64,000 nucleotides of DNA. It comes from Hemibagrus wyckioides (taxonomy: Eukaryota; Chordata; Actinopteri; Siluriformes; Bagridae). The notes beneath the pieces are model-generated. The model did no database searches, was not told the origin of the DNA, and saw only the letters and a list, made by a program, of their open reading frames with translations. Location of the stretch: positions 16,946,892 through 17,010,891 of the forward strand of contig NC_080734.1 of the NCBI RefSeq assembly GCF_019097595.1. Direction: 5' to 3'. Below, in pieces: positions 47,965 to 58,616 of the stretch; position 1 is the first letter of the stretch, and every line of letters starts with the position of its first letter. The position numbers and the translations under genes were made by a program.

Positions 47965-49060
47965 TGGAAGTGAAGGCTAAAGTAATCTAATTCTGAGCAG
48001 CTCGTGACTCAGGCTTCGCTGCTCACTTTCTCAGAATGTAATGAGACCATGAGGTGAGCCACATTCTATGTGTATTTGTATGTGGCCATGTGTTAGTATG
48101 CTGAAACTGATCACTGGAACCCAATTAGACTAAATTCACACAACTGGCTTGCTGTGGCAGCTTCTGTAACTGAAAAACAACAATGGATGGATTTGTTTCA
48201 TTCTGCCGACTCAAGACGAATCACTTCCAGGATCAGTTCCAAAGCATATATAAGTACAAATCTGTCTTAAAGTTGGCTCATTTACAGTATGTGTCTTACA
48301 TAGAATGTCGAATGACCAGAGCCTAATATATTTGCTGTGAGCCTGGGGTTTGAGCCACACACCCAAAATCTGCCTGTCTAGTCAAAGAAGTAAATAAGAA
48401 ATACTGGCTAGACTGCTGCATTTCATTATGTATTCATTGGCAAACACATTTCTTTTCCTTCTCCAAGTAGGGTTTCAGAGCCAGAGATGGGGAATGGTAC
48501 GAACTCTATTTTTGGCACTTTGTAGTGGCTTCTCCTGGCTTATGAAATATGTTATGGTTCTGTTTGGTTCTGTCTGGGTAAACCTTTTCCCAGTGTAGGA
48601 CCACACAGCAGTATGCACTCTCAGAAGGTTAATTCCAAGTGCCAAGATGAACGATTGGGCAAATATCACCTACAGTTCAAAGTATCTTGCTCTTAAAAAC
48701 AATGCCTGCCATTTTGCTCTACCAAAATCCCACTCTTCTTCGTTGTGATATGTTAGTGTTGGCATCCCTGAGACTCTGATGGAATGAGATTACACCCAGA
48801 CAGACAAACAGACAGACAGACAGACATGGGGTTTATATTCTAGCAGCTGCTTCTTCAATACAGCACTCTGCCCAAGACACACCCCAAATTTGCCTGTCAA
48901 AGCTTATGAACAAACAAAGCAGAGGACAAAAAGGCAGTTGGACATATTTACAGGAGAAGAGTGCAGAATGTGAAGTTATGATATTAACAAGCCTGAATGG
49001 CAGGTTACTCAAGAACTAAGATCTGGATTTAGGCTCCAGTCTTCTCAGAATCCCAAATGT
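47965..49060. other. Unassigned sequence
   Basis: Only a (CAGA)n tract (48797-48826) is recognised. Confidence 0.45.
48797..48826. repeat. (CAGA)n microsatellite
   Basis: About seven CAGA units with one CAAA. Confidence 0.85.
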
Positions 49061-49065
49061 TTTGT

Positions 49066-49250
49066 TGGCAGTGATGGGTCGGTGGTTAAGGCTCTAGGCT
49101 GCTGATTTGAAGGGTGAGGGTTAAAAACTTAGCTCTGTCAAACTAGTTTTGCTGGGTCCTTGAGCAGGACCCTTAACCCTGTCTGCTCCTTGTGTTCTGA
49201 ACCATGCTTGGCCCCAGTGATATGAAGTGATACGGAGATAGAATAACAAG
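49066..49250 (+). mobile_element. tRNA-type SINE, degenerate
   Basis: The head is GGCAGTGATGGGTCGGTGGT followed by TAAGGCTCTAGGCTGCTG. Then come TGCTGGGTCCTTGAGCAGGA, CCCTTAACCCTGTCTGCTCC and a poorly conserved tail. These match blocks of the 60982-61236 copy. Confidence 0.75.
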
Positions 49251-49264
49251 GTTTACTTCACTAT

Positions 49265-49555
49265 AAGGACAGTCCACCATAAGAGCATTAATGAGGTCAG
49301 GCTCTGATGTTGAGTGACGAGGCCTGGTGCCAATGTGCTCAGATGCTCAGTGAGATTGAGGTCAAGTTTTTCTTGAGTTCTTCCCTATGAGCCTTGGCAA
49401 ATTTTGGCAAACCATGTCTTCATTGAGCTCTCTTTTGCATTGTCATGCTAAAACAGGTTTGGGCCTCTTAGTTCCAATGAAGGGAAATTATAAATCTATA
49501 CAATACAAAGACGACATATGGGTGTGATGATCAGGTCAAACCTTTGGCCATACAG
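49265..49555 (+). mobile_element. 500-bp non-autonomous transposon, copy C (5'-truncated)
   Basis: Shares ATTGTCATGCTAAAACAGGT, CTTAGTTCCAATGAAGGGAA and CATATGGGTGTGATGATCAG with copies A and B. It ends in the terminal motif AACCTTTGGCCATA. The left half is missing or unrecognisable. Confidence 0.75.
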
Positions 49556-49790
49556 AGAGAAGAACTGTCACAAATAAACACATATGTTCATTTCACTGAG
49601 TTTCCATATACAGTAGAAAAACAGAGATACAGAACAGGAAGTTGCATAATAATAACAATAGTGTGTATTTGTGTATGTGTTTGGGTGGGTTACTCATGTT
49701 CCCTCATATTGTGGCAAGCACATGTAATACTGTTCTGCTAAATCAATGCTCTCCATTATTCCTCCTAACAGGATAACACATAATAGTGTA

Positions 49791-49822
49791 ATGGTCATGT
49801 GTCCACAAACATGTGGCCATAT
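49791..49822 (+). mobile_element. Isolated terminus of the 500-bp transposon family (copy D)
   Basis: ATGGTCATGTGTCCACAAAC followed by ATGTGGCCATAT is the right-end inverted repeat of the family. No body is attached on its left. Confidence 0.65.
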
Positions 49823-50149
49823 TGTGCAGTGTATACAATAATTTAGTAAAGCCTTTTCTCAACTACTCACCACTACTGACACTGTAATATTACCTAACCA
49901 ACACTGCAGCTCCAAGCAATTCCAGCTGATGCTGATGCTGTATGTTTGGGCCATCAGGCATGATCATTATTGGCAGCTAGTTTCGAGGTTCAGCCCTCCC
50001 CCCAGCCGCTCAGTTGAGAGACCTCCCAATCATCATAAGGATAAGCCATGCTTCCAGGCAGAACAAGCAAAGAGCAGACTGTCCATTAAACACTGAGATG
50101 CTTTTTCTAAGTTGTTAGCCGTTTCTTCAAAAACACTATAGACATAATA

Positions 50150-50266
50150 GCCTGGGCCTGGTTTTACCAAAGCATTGCAAAGTTAAGATCCTCAAAACCA
50201 GATTGTTCATTATGATGATCAGTACTATTTAAAAATGATCAATGCTTTAGGGAAACTCAACCCAGA
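50150..50266. mobile_element. Complete 117-bp MITE with ~30-bp terminal inverted repeats
   Basis: The left end reads CCTGGGCCTGGTTTTACCAA then AGCATTG. The reverse complement of the right end reads TCTGGGTTGAGTTTCCCTAA then AGCATTG. The ends pair over about 30 bp with mismatches. The interior is AT-rich and non-coding. It belongs to the GGGCCCGGTTTCCCNAAAGCAT type common in fish. A half copy lies at 52706-52750. A target-site duplication is not clear. Confidence 0.8.
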
Positions 50267-50269
50267 TTT

Positions 50270-51170
50270 ATTTGTTCCTAAAGAAAAAAAAATGCATTCA
50301 AAAGAACTATTCAAAGCTATTCAATCCAAATCTATGTAATAGAGGGTATTTAATTGGTTGAAAGAATGGAGAGAAAGATTTCAGAACAGATTCAGGCATG
50401 GTCTGATTAAAAAACAAAACAAAATAAACCTGGAAAAAAAAACTATGCAGTCAAGTATGCAGACCAGCTGTGTACAACGGCTGTGTTTCATATGCGATCG
50501 CTTTAATACAGTATATTTAAAATTTCATGTCTATTCCTATTATACAGTAGGTTCAGCTGAGTGCTGCATGGTTGTGACTGAGTTCACTCATGGGAGGACA
50601 TAACCCTCAGGGTCACGACAGTCTCTTTAATTAGTGCCTCAATAAAGATGCCATCTACTCTAAGCTCTTAAACAAATGCTGAGGTCTGGTGAGAGTCATT
50701 CTCTCTTTCGCACTCTCTCTCCCTCTCTCTCTCTCTGTCTCTCTGTCTTACACACAGACATACACAGTCACACCCTCCTTCCTGGTGAACCCGGTGACAC
50801 AGGCAAGTGAGAACTTCAAGCCCAGAACAGAACTTCTTCACATCGTCTAGAGCAGCTTTCACATCCATATGAAAAAATGACATCACAAATGTGTGAAATC
50901 ATTCAGAGCTGTTGTGGATAAGGTGTTGATGATGTTATTGTTACAGAAACCCTCTAGATAGGCAACAACCTTGTGAGAGCAGTATGTGCTGTGTTTCATA
51001 TGCAGTATATAATTTTAATATTGTATTAAAAAAACAGATTAAAGTGTACATGTGTACAATATGCAAGCACATGGTTCTCATGACGTAGATTGTAAAAAAA
51101 AAAAACATGTAACAAAAACCTAAAGTGTGTATTTTTGCTGACTTCATAATAAAATGACTTTCCAGCAGAT
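50270..51170. other. Unassigned sequence
   Basis: Contains an imperfect CT tract (50698-50748) and an A run near 51094. No gene recognised. Confidence 0.45.
50698..50748. repeat. Imperfect (CT)n tract
   Basis: CT units broken by TTCGCA, CC and GT. Confidence 0.8.
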
Positions 51171-51179
51171 TATGTACAC

Positions 51180-51692
51180 TATATGGTCAAAAGTTTGTAG
51201 ACAGCTGACCATCCGACCAATTTGTGCTTGTTCAACATCCCATTTCAGATTTAGCTCCTTTTGCTGTTATACTGCGCTCCATTTTTCTGTGAAGACTTCC
51301 CACTAGATGTTGGAGTGTGTCTGTGGCCATTCAGCTACAAGAGATCAGACACTGATGTTGTAAAGGTGAGGAGGTCTGGGGTTCAGTCGGTGTTCCAGCT
51401 CATTCCAAAGGTGTTCACTGGGGTTGAGTCAGAGTCAGGGCTCAGTGCTGGACACTCCAGTTCTTCCACTACAACCTTAACACACCAGGTTTTCATTTTC
51501 TCTGTGCTTTGTGTACAGTTTTGTACATTGTCATGCTGAAGCAGGTTTAAACCTCTTACATCCAGTGAAAGAAACTGTAATGCTACAGCATACAGACAGA
51601 TTCTATACAATTGTATGCTTTGTGGCAACTGTATGGGGAAGAACCACAAATGGGTGTGATAGTCAGGTTGGCCACAAACATTTAGCCACATA
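51180..51692 (+). mobile_element. 500-bp non-autonomous transposon, copy B (both ends)
   Basis: The left terminus is TATGGTCAAAAGTTTGTAGA and the reverse complement of the right terminus is TATGTGGCTAAATGTTTGTG, an imperfect inverted repeat of about 30 bp flanked by TA-rich sequence. The body aligns throughout with copy A. On the minus strand an 89-codon-plus opening (51383-51736) contains CPALSPDSDSTPVNTFGMSW. That is faintly like the SPDLNPIE-LW end of a Tc1/mariner transposase, hinting that the element is an internally deleted relative. No functional transposase is present. Confidence 0.85.
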
Positions 51693-51699
51693 ATGCAAA

Positions 51700-52630
51700 T
51701 TTTGGTCACCTGCAATCTATAATAGTGTGCATGCACAGTTTGGGTATGACTTTGGCTGCACTGCCATTTCTGAATGCTGATAATGACCCCTGGTCTGTGC
51801 TACGGACATCATGTGACAGGACATGAGGCTTCTCTTCATAATCAGATAGTGTGAGAGTTTGATAGAGGCTGGAATGCATATGTCTCTTTTCTCACTTTGT
51901 CAATCAGGTCTAGAAGCTGACAGTGTACTGACTGCAGAGCTTGGCCAGCTTTGAGGTTGGCACACTGGCAAACTGGTTTAGACCATGCACCCCTGCTCCA
52001 GTTCTGAGTTATTATGGGAAAACTATTTTGAGAAATATGGGACAATTGGTTAATTTGTCCATCATTACTACCATTCCCCACCAGTATATCAGTATAACTT
52101 TCAACTCCAGTCGTGTCTATCTGACTTATCTTTGCTTAATATTTTCTCTTCTTATCACCAATTATCTTACACATACTCAGGCTAAATTGAGAACATGCAC
52201 ATACAAGCCCACACTGAGTATGTACAGGAATGATTTTTCGAAGAAAAGTTTCATTAACTGCAAAGGACTTGTGAGAACAAAGAGTGTAAAGTGCAGCTTC
52301 TCCATCTTGTGCTGTTCGGCGCCACCAAAAATCCGGCATGCTCCAAATTCAACATTTACATCTGTTAAACCATTCCCTGCTAAATAGCAGACGCATGGAA
52401 AGAGTGAGGAAGACAAGAGAGAAAGGGTCGGATGGACAAACACATTAAGGAAGAGACGTGATTTGTCAGTGAGAGTCAACATGCAGGTTAGAATGGACAG
52501 AGCGCGAGGGTGGGCCGGACAGAGGAATAAAAACAAGCGAGACTGAAACAAATGAGGAGCAGATGTTCTCTAGCAAACATGGTGGATGGGTTTGGGATCC
52601 CCGCTTCCTGTCTGAAAAAGAAAACAGTGC
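51700..52630. other. Unassigned sequence
   Basis: A 148-codon opening (51941-52387 +) and a 124-codon opening (52177-52551 -) overlap each other. Neither shows a domain, and I regard both as chance. Confidence 0.4.
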
Positions 52631-52637
52631 CACATCC

Positions 52638-52638
52638 C

Positions 52639-52662
<24 letters not shown>
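52638..52662. repeat. (CA)n microsatellite
   Basis: Perfect CA run. The flank AAAACAGTGCCACATC (52621-52636) recurs at 52774-52789 before a CT array. Confidence 0.9.
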
Positions 52663-52669
<7 letters not shown>

Positions 52670-52705
52670 TTTTTCTTTGTTGTTGTCCAACACTTTAGTC
52701 TAATT

Positions 52706-52750
52706 AGCCTGGGCCCAGTTTCCCTAAAGCATTGCAAAGTTATGACCATC
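52706..52750 (+). mobile_element. Half copy of the 117-bp MITE
   Basis: AGCCTGGGCCCAGTTTCCCT, AAAGCATTGCAAAGTTATGA and CCATC match the left half of 50150-50266. It then breaks into an A-rich run. Confidence 0.75.
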
Positions 52751-52785
52751 AAAAAAAAGACAAAAAAAAAAAGAAAACAGTGCCA

Positions 52786-52787
<2 letters not shown>

Positions 52788-52819
<32 letters not shown>
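52788..52819. repeat. (CT)n microsatellite
   Basis: Perfect CT run. Confidence 0.95.
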
Positions 52820-52822
<3 letters not shown>

Positions 52823-52824
52823 AC

Positions 52825-53615
52825 ACACTCACACATGCAAAGGTCAGCATTCTCAAAGTCTTGCCAAAGGAGCCTGACAAAAAACAAACCCAGAGAAGCA
52901 AACACACCAAACCTCGCCAAACAGACAGAAATATAGAAATGAACTGAAGGTTAAATTTAGGTTACGAAGCTTAAAAAGCAAAAAGCAGAAGAGGAAGAGC
53001 ACCAATAGCAGCAGTATCCACAACAGCACATTCTAAGTATAGTGCATCTAAAAAGGAAGGGTTATTAATGGATCAACAACCGTATCACTGGACACTCGAG
53101 TGAGCGTTGACAGAGTATTCAGACCTTCTCAGACTGTTGGAGTATGTGTTAGTCCTGAGAATGATCACACGTAAAGTTGGCAAACATGGTAAGGATTGAC
53201 TAACCTTAGGTTCGATAGATAAAGAGCGAGAAGAGGCGATACATAAAGCTTAAGCTTATCCTCCAGTCCACCAGTGGTGATGACTTTATCTCTGTATCTC
53301 TGGTTAGAGGAGGAAACAGCTGGAAGGTGGTTTAGCAGCTAAAGATAATGTCTAAACGGCCACATCGGAAGCTGGCAACCTGCCACAGGAAGTGGCTCCG
53401 GTTTAGAAGGAAAGTTTAAAATAAGCAGAAAAGTAGAGATGTAAAAGTAGAAGAAGAAGAAACAACTTCTCGGTCAGTCGACTGTAATTACAACTTGCAG
53501 CAATGAAGTGAGCGAGAGATAGATGACAATAATAAACCGCACAGTATTTCCTTCTATTTTTCCATCCTGTAGTTTAGTATTTACCGCATAATTGGGTCTT
53601 GCAAAATCAGCTGTT
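52825..53615. other. Unassigned sequence
   Basis: No recognised feature. Confidence 0.45.
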
Positions 53616-53622
53616 CTCTATA

Positions 53623-53627
53623 TGTGT

Positions 53628-53669
<42 letters not shown>
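53623..53669. repeat. (TG)n(AG)n microsatellite
   Basis: TG run with one TATG interruption, then a short AG run. Confidence 0.93.
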
Positions 53670-53730
53670 TTTTCCAGCACTTTCTTAACCTTAAGCATCC
53701 ATTTGATGGGGCAGACACCACAATCTCCAA

Positions 53731-53749
53731 TCACTCACTCACTCACTCA

Positions 53750-53780
<31 letters not shown>
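53731..53780. repeat. Compound (TCAC)n(AC)n microsatellite
   Basis: Five to six TCAC units pass directly into an AC run. Confidence 0.93.
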
Positions 53781-53784
<4 letters not shown>

Positions 53785-54445
53785 GGCAATTTTCCATCGT
53801 TATGAATGTCTCACTGTAATCAAAGATGTATAAATGTATATAGACCAAACATGAGAAAACAGCTGTAAGCTTTTATGTTCTTATAGATTTCTATTATTCC
53901 ACTCTTCTTGTTTTGGTAAATAATCAAAAAAGGCCTTTAGCAGTGGGTTAAGTTATTTAAAAAAGAGGGAGGTTGGGGTGGTGCAGTGGAGGTCCCTTTA
54001 CAGTTGTTTGTTAGGCATATAGTGTACATTTACCATTTTTAATGACATGAGACAGAATACAACGTATGCATCGAGAGACTGAACTTGTAATGGCAGCGTA
54101 GTGTGTTAATTACTACAACACCGCTGTAAATGTGCAGCTCTGCCAATCCCCCACCTCCACTTTGATGTGGTTCAGAGAGTGGCTTAGTGTCTAATAAACC
54201 ATCAGTGGGCTTGTGTTAAAAACCTCCTTAAATCTGCCACCTGCTACACCTGTTTCATGGAACAACATGAACACATTTGTAACACACACTTTTGGCTTGT
54301 GCATAATCTCTTTAAGATGTTAAATTATAAGTGTCTGTAGTACTAATAGCACTTTTAAAATGACTGAGAGAGAGAGATCATAATTGTTTAATGCTAGCTT
54401 CCCCCAGTGTCCCAAAAATGTTCTTTTGCCAGAACTGGCTTGACA
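53785..54445. other. Unassigned sequence
   Basis: No recognised feature. Confidence 0.45.
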
Positions 54446-54450
54446 AACAT

Positions 54451-54647
54451 GGGGATCTGCTGGAGCCTATCCCAGCCCACATTGGGCGAAAGGCAGGGGT
54501 ACACCCTGGACAGGTCACCAGTCCATCACAGGGCCACACATATAGATAGCCAACCACACACACTCACACTCACTCCTATGGACAATTTAGAATTACCAAT
54601 AAACCTAATGTACATGTTTTTGGACTGTGGGGGGAAACCGGAGTACC
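54451..54647 (-). mobile_element. DANA/Mermaid-like SINE, antisense, head missing
   Basis: The plus strand reads CTGGAGCCTATCCCAGCCCA, GGGTACACCCTGGACAGGTC, CACCAGTCCATCACAGGGCC, GGACAATTTAGAATTACCAA and TTTTTGGACTGTGGGGGGAA. This is the antisense of the common fish SINE body. It stops at GAGTACC where the family would continue toward the GGAGTTTGCATG block, directly at the edge of the next element. Confidence 0.85.
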
Positions 54648-54649
54648 AC

Positions 54650-54965
54650 CCCACATAGCAGACAGGTCTGGGCCGGATCTGGCATTAAGCCGGCACTGCT
54701 GGCTGAGTTTTGGCATGGCAAGTGGTATGTCAACCAGATGCGGATCAGGTCTGGCAGTGATGGCACTGTTTATATGATGGCATGCCAGATGTGGCCCGGT
54801 TATGGTTTGGTTTATGTGGTGTGGCCCAGTGCTGGTCCTGTGCTGGCCCACGTCTGGCCCACCTCTGGCAAACCGGACATGGGCCACCAAAGGGCCGTCA
54901 TTCTTTGTGCTATGTGGGCTGAGTGTAAGTGCATTGTGTGGGCCAGACCTATTTTGCTATCTGGG
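54650..54965. mobile_element. TGGCC-rich non-autonomous element with terminal inverted repeats
   Basis: The left end CCCACATAGCAGACAGGTCT plus GGGCC pairs with the right end, whose reverse complement is CCCAGATAGCAAAATAGGTC plus TGGCCC. In addition 54908-54918 is an exact 11-bp reverse complement of 54650-54660, so an inner right end at 54918 is also possible. The interior is GC-rich with many (T)CTGGCCC/TGGGCC words and no sustained domain. I remember similar repeated sequence in other fish, but the superfamily is not established here. Confidence 0.65.
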
Positions 54966-54969
54966 ACCA

Positions 54970-55435
54970 TGCCTCCCTGGTCACATACAGTTAAACTAAA
55001 ATTAAATTAAATGCATAAGGAAACTGAAAAAATAGCTAAGACTAAACTGAATGAGTAGCGAGGTAAAGAAAGAAGAAAACAAAGAGAAACAAAGGGAAAG
55101 AACACTACCAAAATGATAAGGGCATATTGTAGTTTGTATATAGAGTATTTAATATTATATAGTTTGTATTAATAGGAGAAAATGTGGCTATTATGAGAGA
55201 CACAACTATCAAAGATATAATATTTCAGTTAGCATTTACTTGAACTAAACTTTTTTATTTTTTAATATTTTTAAGCCTACACAGTACAGCGCAACTGGAA
55301 TAATAAAAGTATAAACACACAAGTTTAATATGGTTAAAATGACCAAGCAATCTTAACGTTTACAAAAAATCCAAGACTACGATCGATGAATATTCATTAG
55401 TGCACAATTTAGATATAGTATGCTCTCTTGTCATC
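54970..55435. other. AT-rich unassigned sequence
   Basis: No recognised feature. Confidence 0.45.
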
Positions 55436-55440
55436 CTCAA

Positions 55441-55631
55441 TAGCTAGCTAGCCCATTATCTGCTAGTAAGCGATCTCTAATTAGCTAGCTAGCTCATTAT
55501 CTGCTAGTAAGCGATCTCTAATTAGCTAGCTAGCTCATTATCTGCTAGTAAGCGATCTCTAAATAGCTAGCTACCCATCATCCGCTAGTAAGCGATCTCT
55601 AAATAGCTAGCTACCCCATCATCCGCTAGTA
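55441..55631. repeat. 41-bp minisatellite, about 4.7 units
   Basis: Units at 55441-55481, 55482-55522, 55523-55563, 55564-55603 (40 bp) and a partial 55604-55631. Each begins TAGCTAGCTA and contains CCGCTAGTA or CTGCTAGTA then AGCGATCTCTAA. Units 1-3 carry CATTATCTGC and units 4-5 carry CATCATCCGC, so two subtypes exist in separate blocks. Confidence 0.95.
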
Positions 55632-55634
55632 GCA

Positions 55635-56375
55635 TCACAGTATTAATCTGCATAGTTATATTTTCAGTCATTTATTGAACCATGGATAATTCTGTCAAAA
55701 TATTACACCATCACACCTATGCTAATTTAGCTAGCTAGCAAGTTACCAGCTACATAATATCACACTTGTCACACCGTAGTGTATTCTCAGAGAATTGTAT
55801 ATCAGTAATATAGGTAAAAATATATCATAATACTGATAATGATTTTGCAAATTAGCATGGCTACCCAGCTTAGCAGGCACATTCACTGGCAAACGTGACT
55901 AGATATCATGCCATTCTTGAGTCATTTGCTCATATCACTTTTTTTGTGGATGTACTGAGAAGCTCATTGATTTAAAATAAAACATGTTTAAAATACTGAG
56001 ATGTATTACAGCTCTGGATTTATGTGTAAGTGTCTGTTCTCTGTGATACCCCTCGATTCATCAGCTGTTTGTTTCACCCATCCAACACAAACACGACTTC
56101 TTTTTTTTTTTTAAAAAATCCCCAGGTGAACAGGTCAGAACATTTGAAAGGCAAAGAGAGAATGCTTCTGTGGGTTTAAGTGTTGGTGAATGTCACTCTG
56201 TGTGTAAGCAGTGGGGGCTGAAACAGTGCCGTGACGTGCTGCGAAACCAAAGTTTCTCTTCTCTCTTTCAAAACGCTGCTATGCTCAACTAACCTCAACA
56301 CAAGGGGCGGAGCCATGCGCTTCACAGCGGTGGAATCCCACCACGCTCTGACATCACAGGTACTCAGCAGACACC
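55635..56375. other. Unassigned sequence, GC-richer at right
   Basis: TAGCTAGCTAGC words recur near 55728. The part from 56215 to 56350 is GC-richer and holds GTGACGTG and AAGGGGCGGAGCC (GC-box-like, near 56303-56315). No gene is seen. Confidence 0.4.
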
Positions 56376-56379
56376 TCCA

Positions 56380-56412
56380 TACACACACACACACACACAC
56401 TCACTCACACAC
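56380..56412. repeat. (AC)n microsatellite
   Basis: AC run followed by TCACTCACAC. Confidence 0.9.
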
Positions 56413-56687
56413 TTGCGCATAGACAGCTAGCGAGTGTAAGACAGAGAACAGAATTAGAGTTGGTGGGTGTTGTGCACGTCTGTCAGATCCTACATCTGAC
56501 TGAATGTGACGTCTATCTCCTCCTCCTACTGTGTTCTTTAGTTCCCAAAAACATATATACTCATACACACGTCACACACAGACATTAACTGTGAGAAAAA
56601 AATATTTTACCAACTATTATAACAATTACATCGATAGTTATGGTCTAACCAGACTTCTGGTTTCGCTGGTGTCAGTAGAGTCAAGGG

Positions 56688-56722
56688 CACACACACACCC
56701 ACACACACACACACACACACAC
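56688..56722. repeat. (CA)n microsatellite
   Basis: CA run with one CCC interruption. Confidence 0.92.
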
Positions 56723-56729
56723 GATCACT

Positions 56730-57010
56730 GACTGTTGACCTTTTCATCAGTAAAATGACGTTTTCTGGGCCATTTAAACAGTAATGATTTCCTTGCTGCA
56801 GAAAATGGCCCATCGCTCCGCTAATAGCAAGTGTAGATTGCCATGTTGATTGCTGGAGTTTGACATTCGCCAGATTATGAAAACAAAAGTTAATTTACTC
56901 ACCAGACCCCCAATCATTCCTTTCTGTTATTAATTACTCAGTCTGTCAATCAACTAAACACTGCCAGGATCTTTATGAACCAGACCTGGTGTTTCAGATT
57001 TTCCCGACTC
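56730..57010. promoter_or_regulatory. Possible conserved non-coding element (composition only)
   Basis: Complex, repeat-free sequence with CAGTAATGATTTCC, CTAATAGCAAGTG, GTTAATTTACTCACC, TTATTAATTACTCAG and CTGTCAATCAAC. These are homeodomain/PBX-MEIS-like words at high density. No coding frame and no alignment evidence. Confidence 0.25.
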
Positions 57011-57014
57011 TGAA

Positions 57015-58220
57015 CTCTTGAACTATGTTTTCTCTTCTCTGTACATATTTCAGCCATAAGTGAAGCATTTTAAAATTCTATACAATCGACAGTTGATTAC
57101 AAAAGTAGGCTTTTCATCAGTTTGAATACGTCACGTAAATATCCGACAATGTGCTCGTCATTTGTTGTTGCGAAAACTGCACTTTGCTAGCAAGGATTTA
57201 GCGATCTTTAAGCAGACTGATTGTTTCTGATTGTCTTTGTTAAACTGCTTCATTACCCAATGTGCAGACACACAGTATAGGCAAGATTTAATGAAAAGTT
57301 TAATGAAAAATTTTGCTAAAATTTTTATCTTAATTTAAGATTCCAAGGTATGTTATAAGACGAAGAAAAACAATTGTGGTTAAAAAACAATTTTTCATCT
57401 TTTTTGGCCCTTTGAAATCAAGCTCCAGAATTCAGCCATGGATCAATCCAACAGGTTTCCTTCAGCTACAATGCATTAACATTCATCTCTAAAAGTATAA
57501 AATCCATTTATCTGTGCCTCAGATGTAAGTAGTCGCCTCGTAATTAGTTTTTGTTCACTAATTCGCTGAACCTGCATCAATCATTATTCTTTATTTTGTC
57601 ACATCGCAAAAAATCTCAAGTTGTTTACAAACAGTGTTAGATTCCATGATGCTAGCTGGCTAACACATTCATTTGTAGCTACAGCTGTTTGGGTTTTTTT
57701 TTTTTTTTTTATGAATGATTCAAAGAAAAGGTTATCTTCTTAATCTGTTCCAACAGTTGCATTATTCATATGATTAAATGAAAATTTTATACCGTACGTG
57801 GTACATGGCATCTTTTACCAGCACATACCACACTGATAAGACCAACATGACTGTAAACAGTACTGTTTTTTTTTTACTAGAACACAAAGTCATATAGCCA
57901 ACAGTTTCACTTCCTTACATCTGTTTGATTTCAGCTACAGACCGTGAAAGTGACTGCAAAAAAAGAAAAGAAATAAAAAGTACAGGTGGAAGTAGACCAG
58001 AAAGGATTTTCATCCTGATCGGTTACTTACAGTAATGTTTTTATTTAGGAATGAAATCTATTCCCACTGATTTATTGAGCAGGTTTTACCTTCTTCCTTT
58101 CAGTGAATGTAAATGCAGGAGAGGGCAAGGGCAGGAAGACACAACCGAGGAAACAGAATATCTTTCTCTAATAAAGGATCAGAGGGAGAGAACAGGAAAA
58201 TTAGCACATCCAACACGTTC
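57015..58220. other. Unassigned sequence
   Basis: T runs at 57695-57710 and 57865-57875. No gene recognised. CGTAATTAGTTTTTGTTCACTAATTC near 57538 resembles the block upstream in style. Confidence 0.4.
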
Positions 58221-58224
58221 CTAC

Positions 58225-58325
58225 TAAGTCAACATCCCTTAGTGCTACAGCTGGGATTCAAACCAACAACCTTCCGGTTCCTGTTGTTAGACCTCTGGCT
58301 GTTGAGGCATGACCCGGACACCCCA
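58225..58325 (-). mobile_element. tRNA-derived SINE head, antisense
   Basis: The reverse complement contains GGTCTAACAACAGGAACCGG, then AAGGTTGTTGGTTTGAATCC, a good polymerase III B-box (GGTTTGAATCC at 58254-58264). The A-box side is weaker. Not a functional tRNA gene. Confidence 0.55.
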
Positions 58326-58442
58326 CAGACACTGTTAACTGCAGCCATTATCTTTGTCCTTGGTTTCACTAACAGGAAATGAAAATAAGGGCATCTTTCT
58401 GGGGCATTCCATACTGTAGCCCTATACAAATGAAAGGGCATA

Positions 58443-58470
58443 CTCACACACACACACACGCACTCACACT
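58443..58470. repeat. (CA)n microsatellite
   Basis: CA run with a CGCACT interruption. Confidence 0.85.
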
Positions 58471-58616
58471 GTTTACAAGCCACACAAATGTACACACGTG
58501 GTAATGCACAGAGCTGGTGCCTTTCAACCAGATGGTGATCTCAGGTGGAAATTTCATAGCTGCACCTAGACTTTCATGTAAACCTCAGAGATTTTTCAAC
58601 TTAGAAAAAGTTCCCA

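Noticed and set aside
51941..52387. 148-codon plus-strand frame
   Set aside because: Overlaps an equally long antisense frame, has no domain, and ends in low-complexity-free but unrecognisable sequence.
55441..55631. 41-bp repeats as CRISPR-like array
   Set aside because: Units are contiguous with no unique spacers; a minisatellite.
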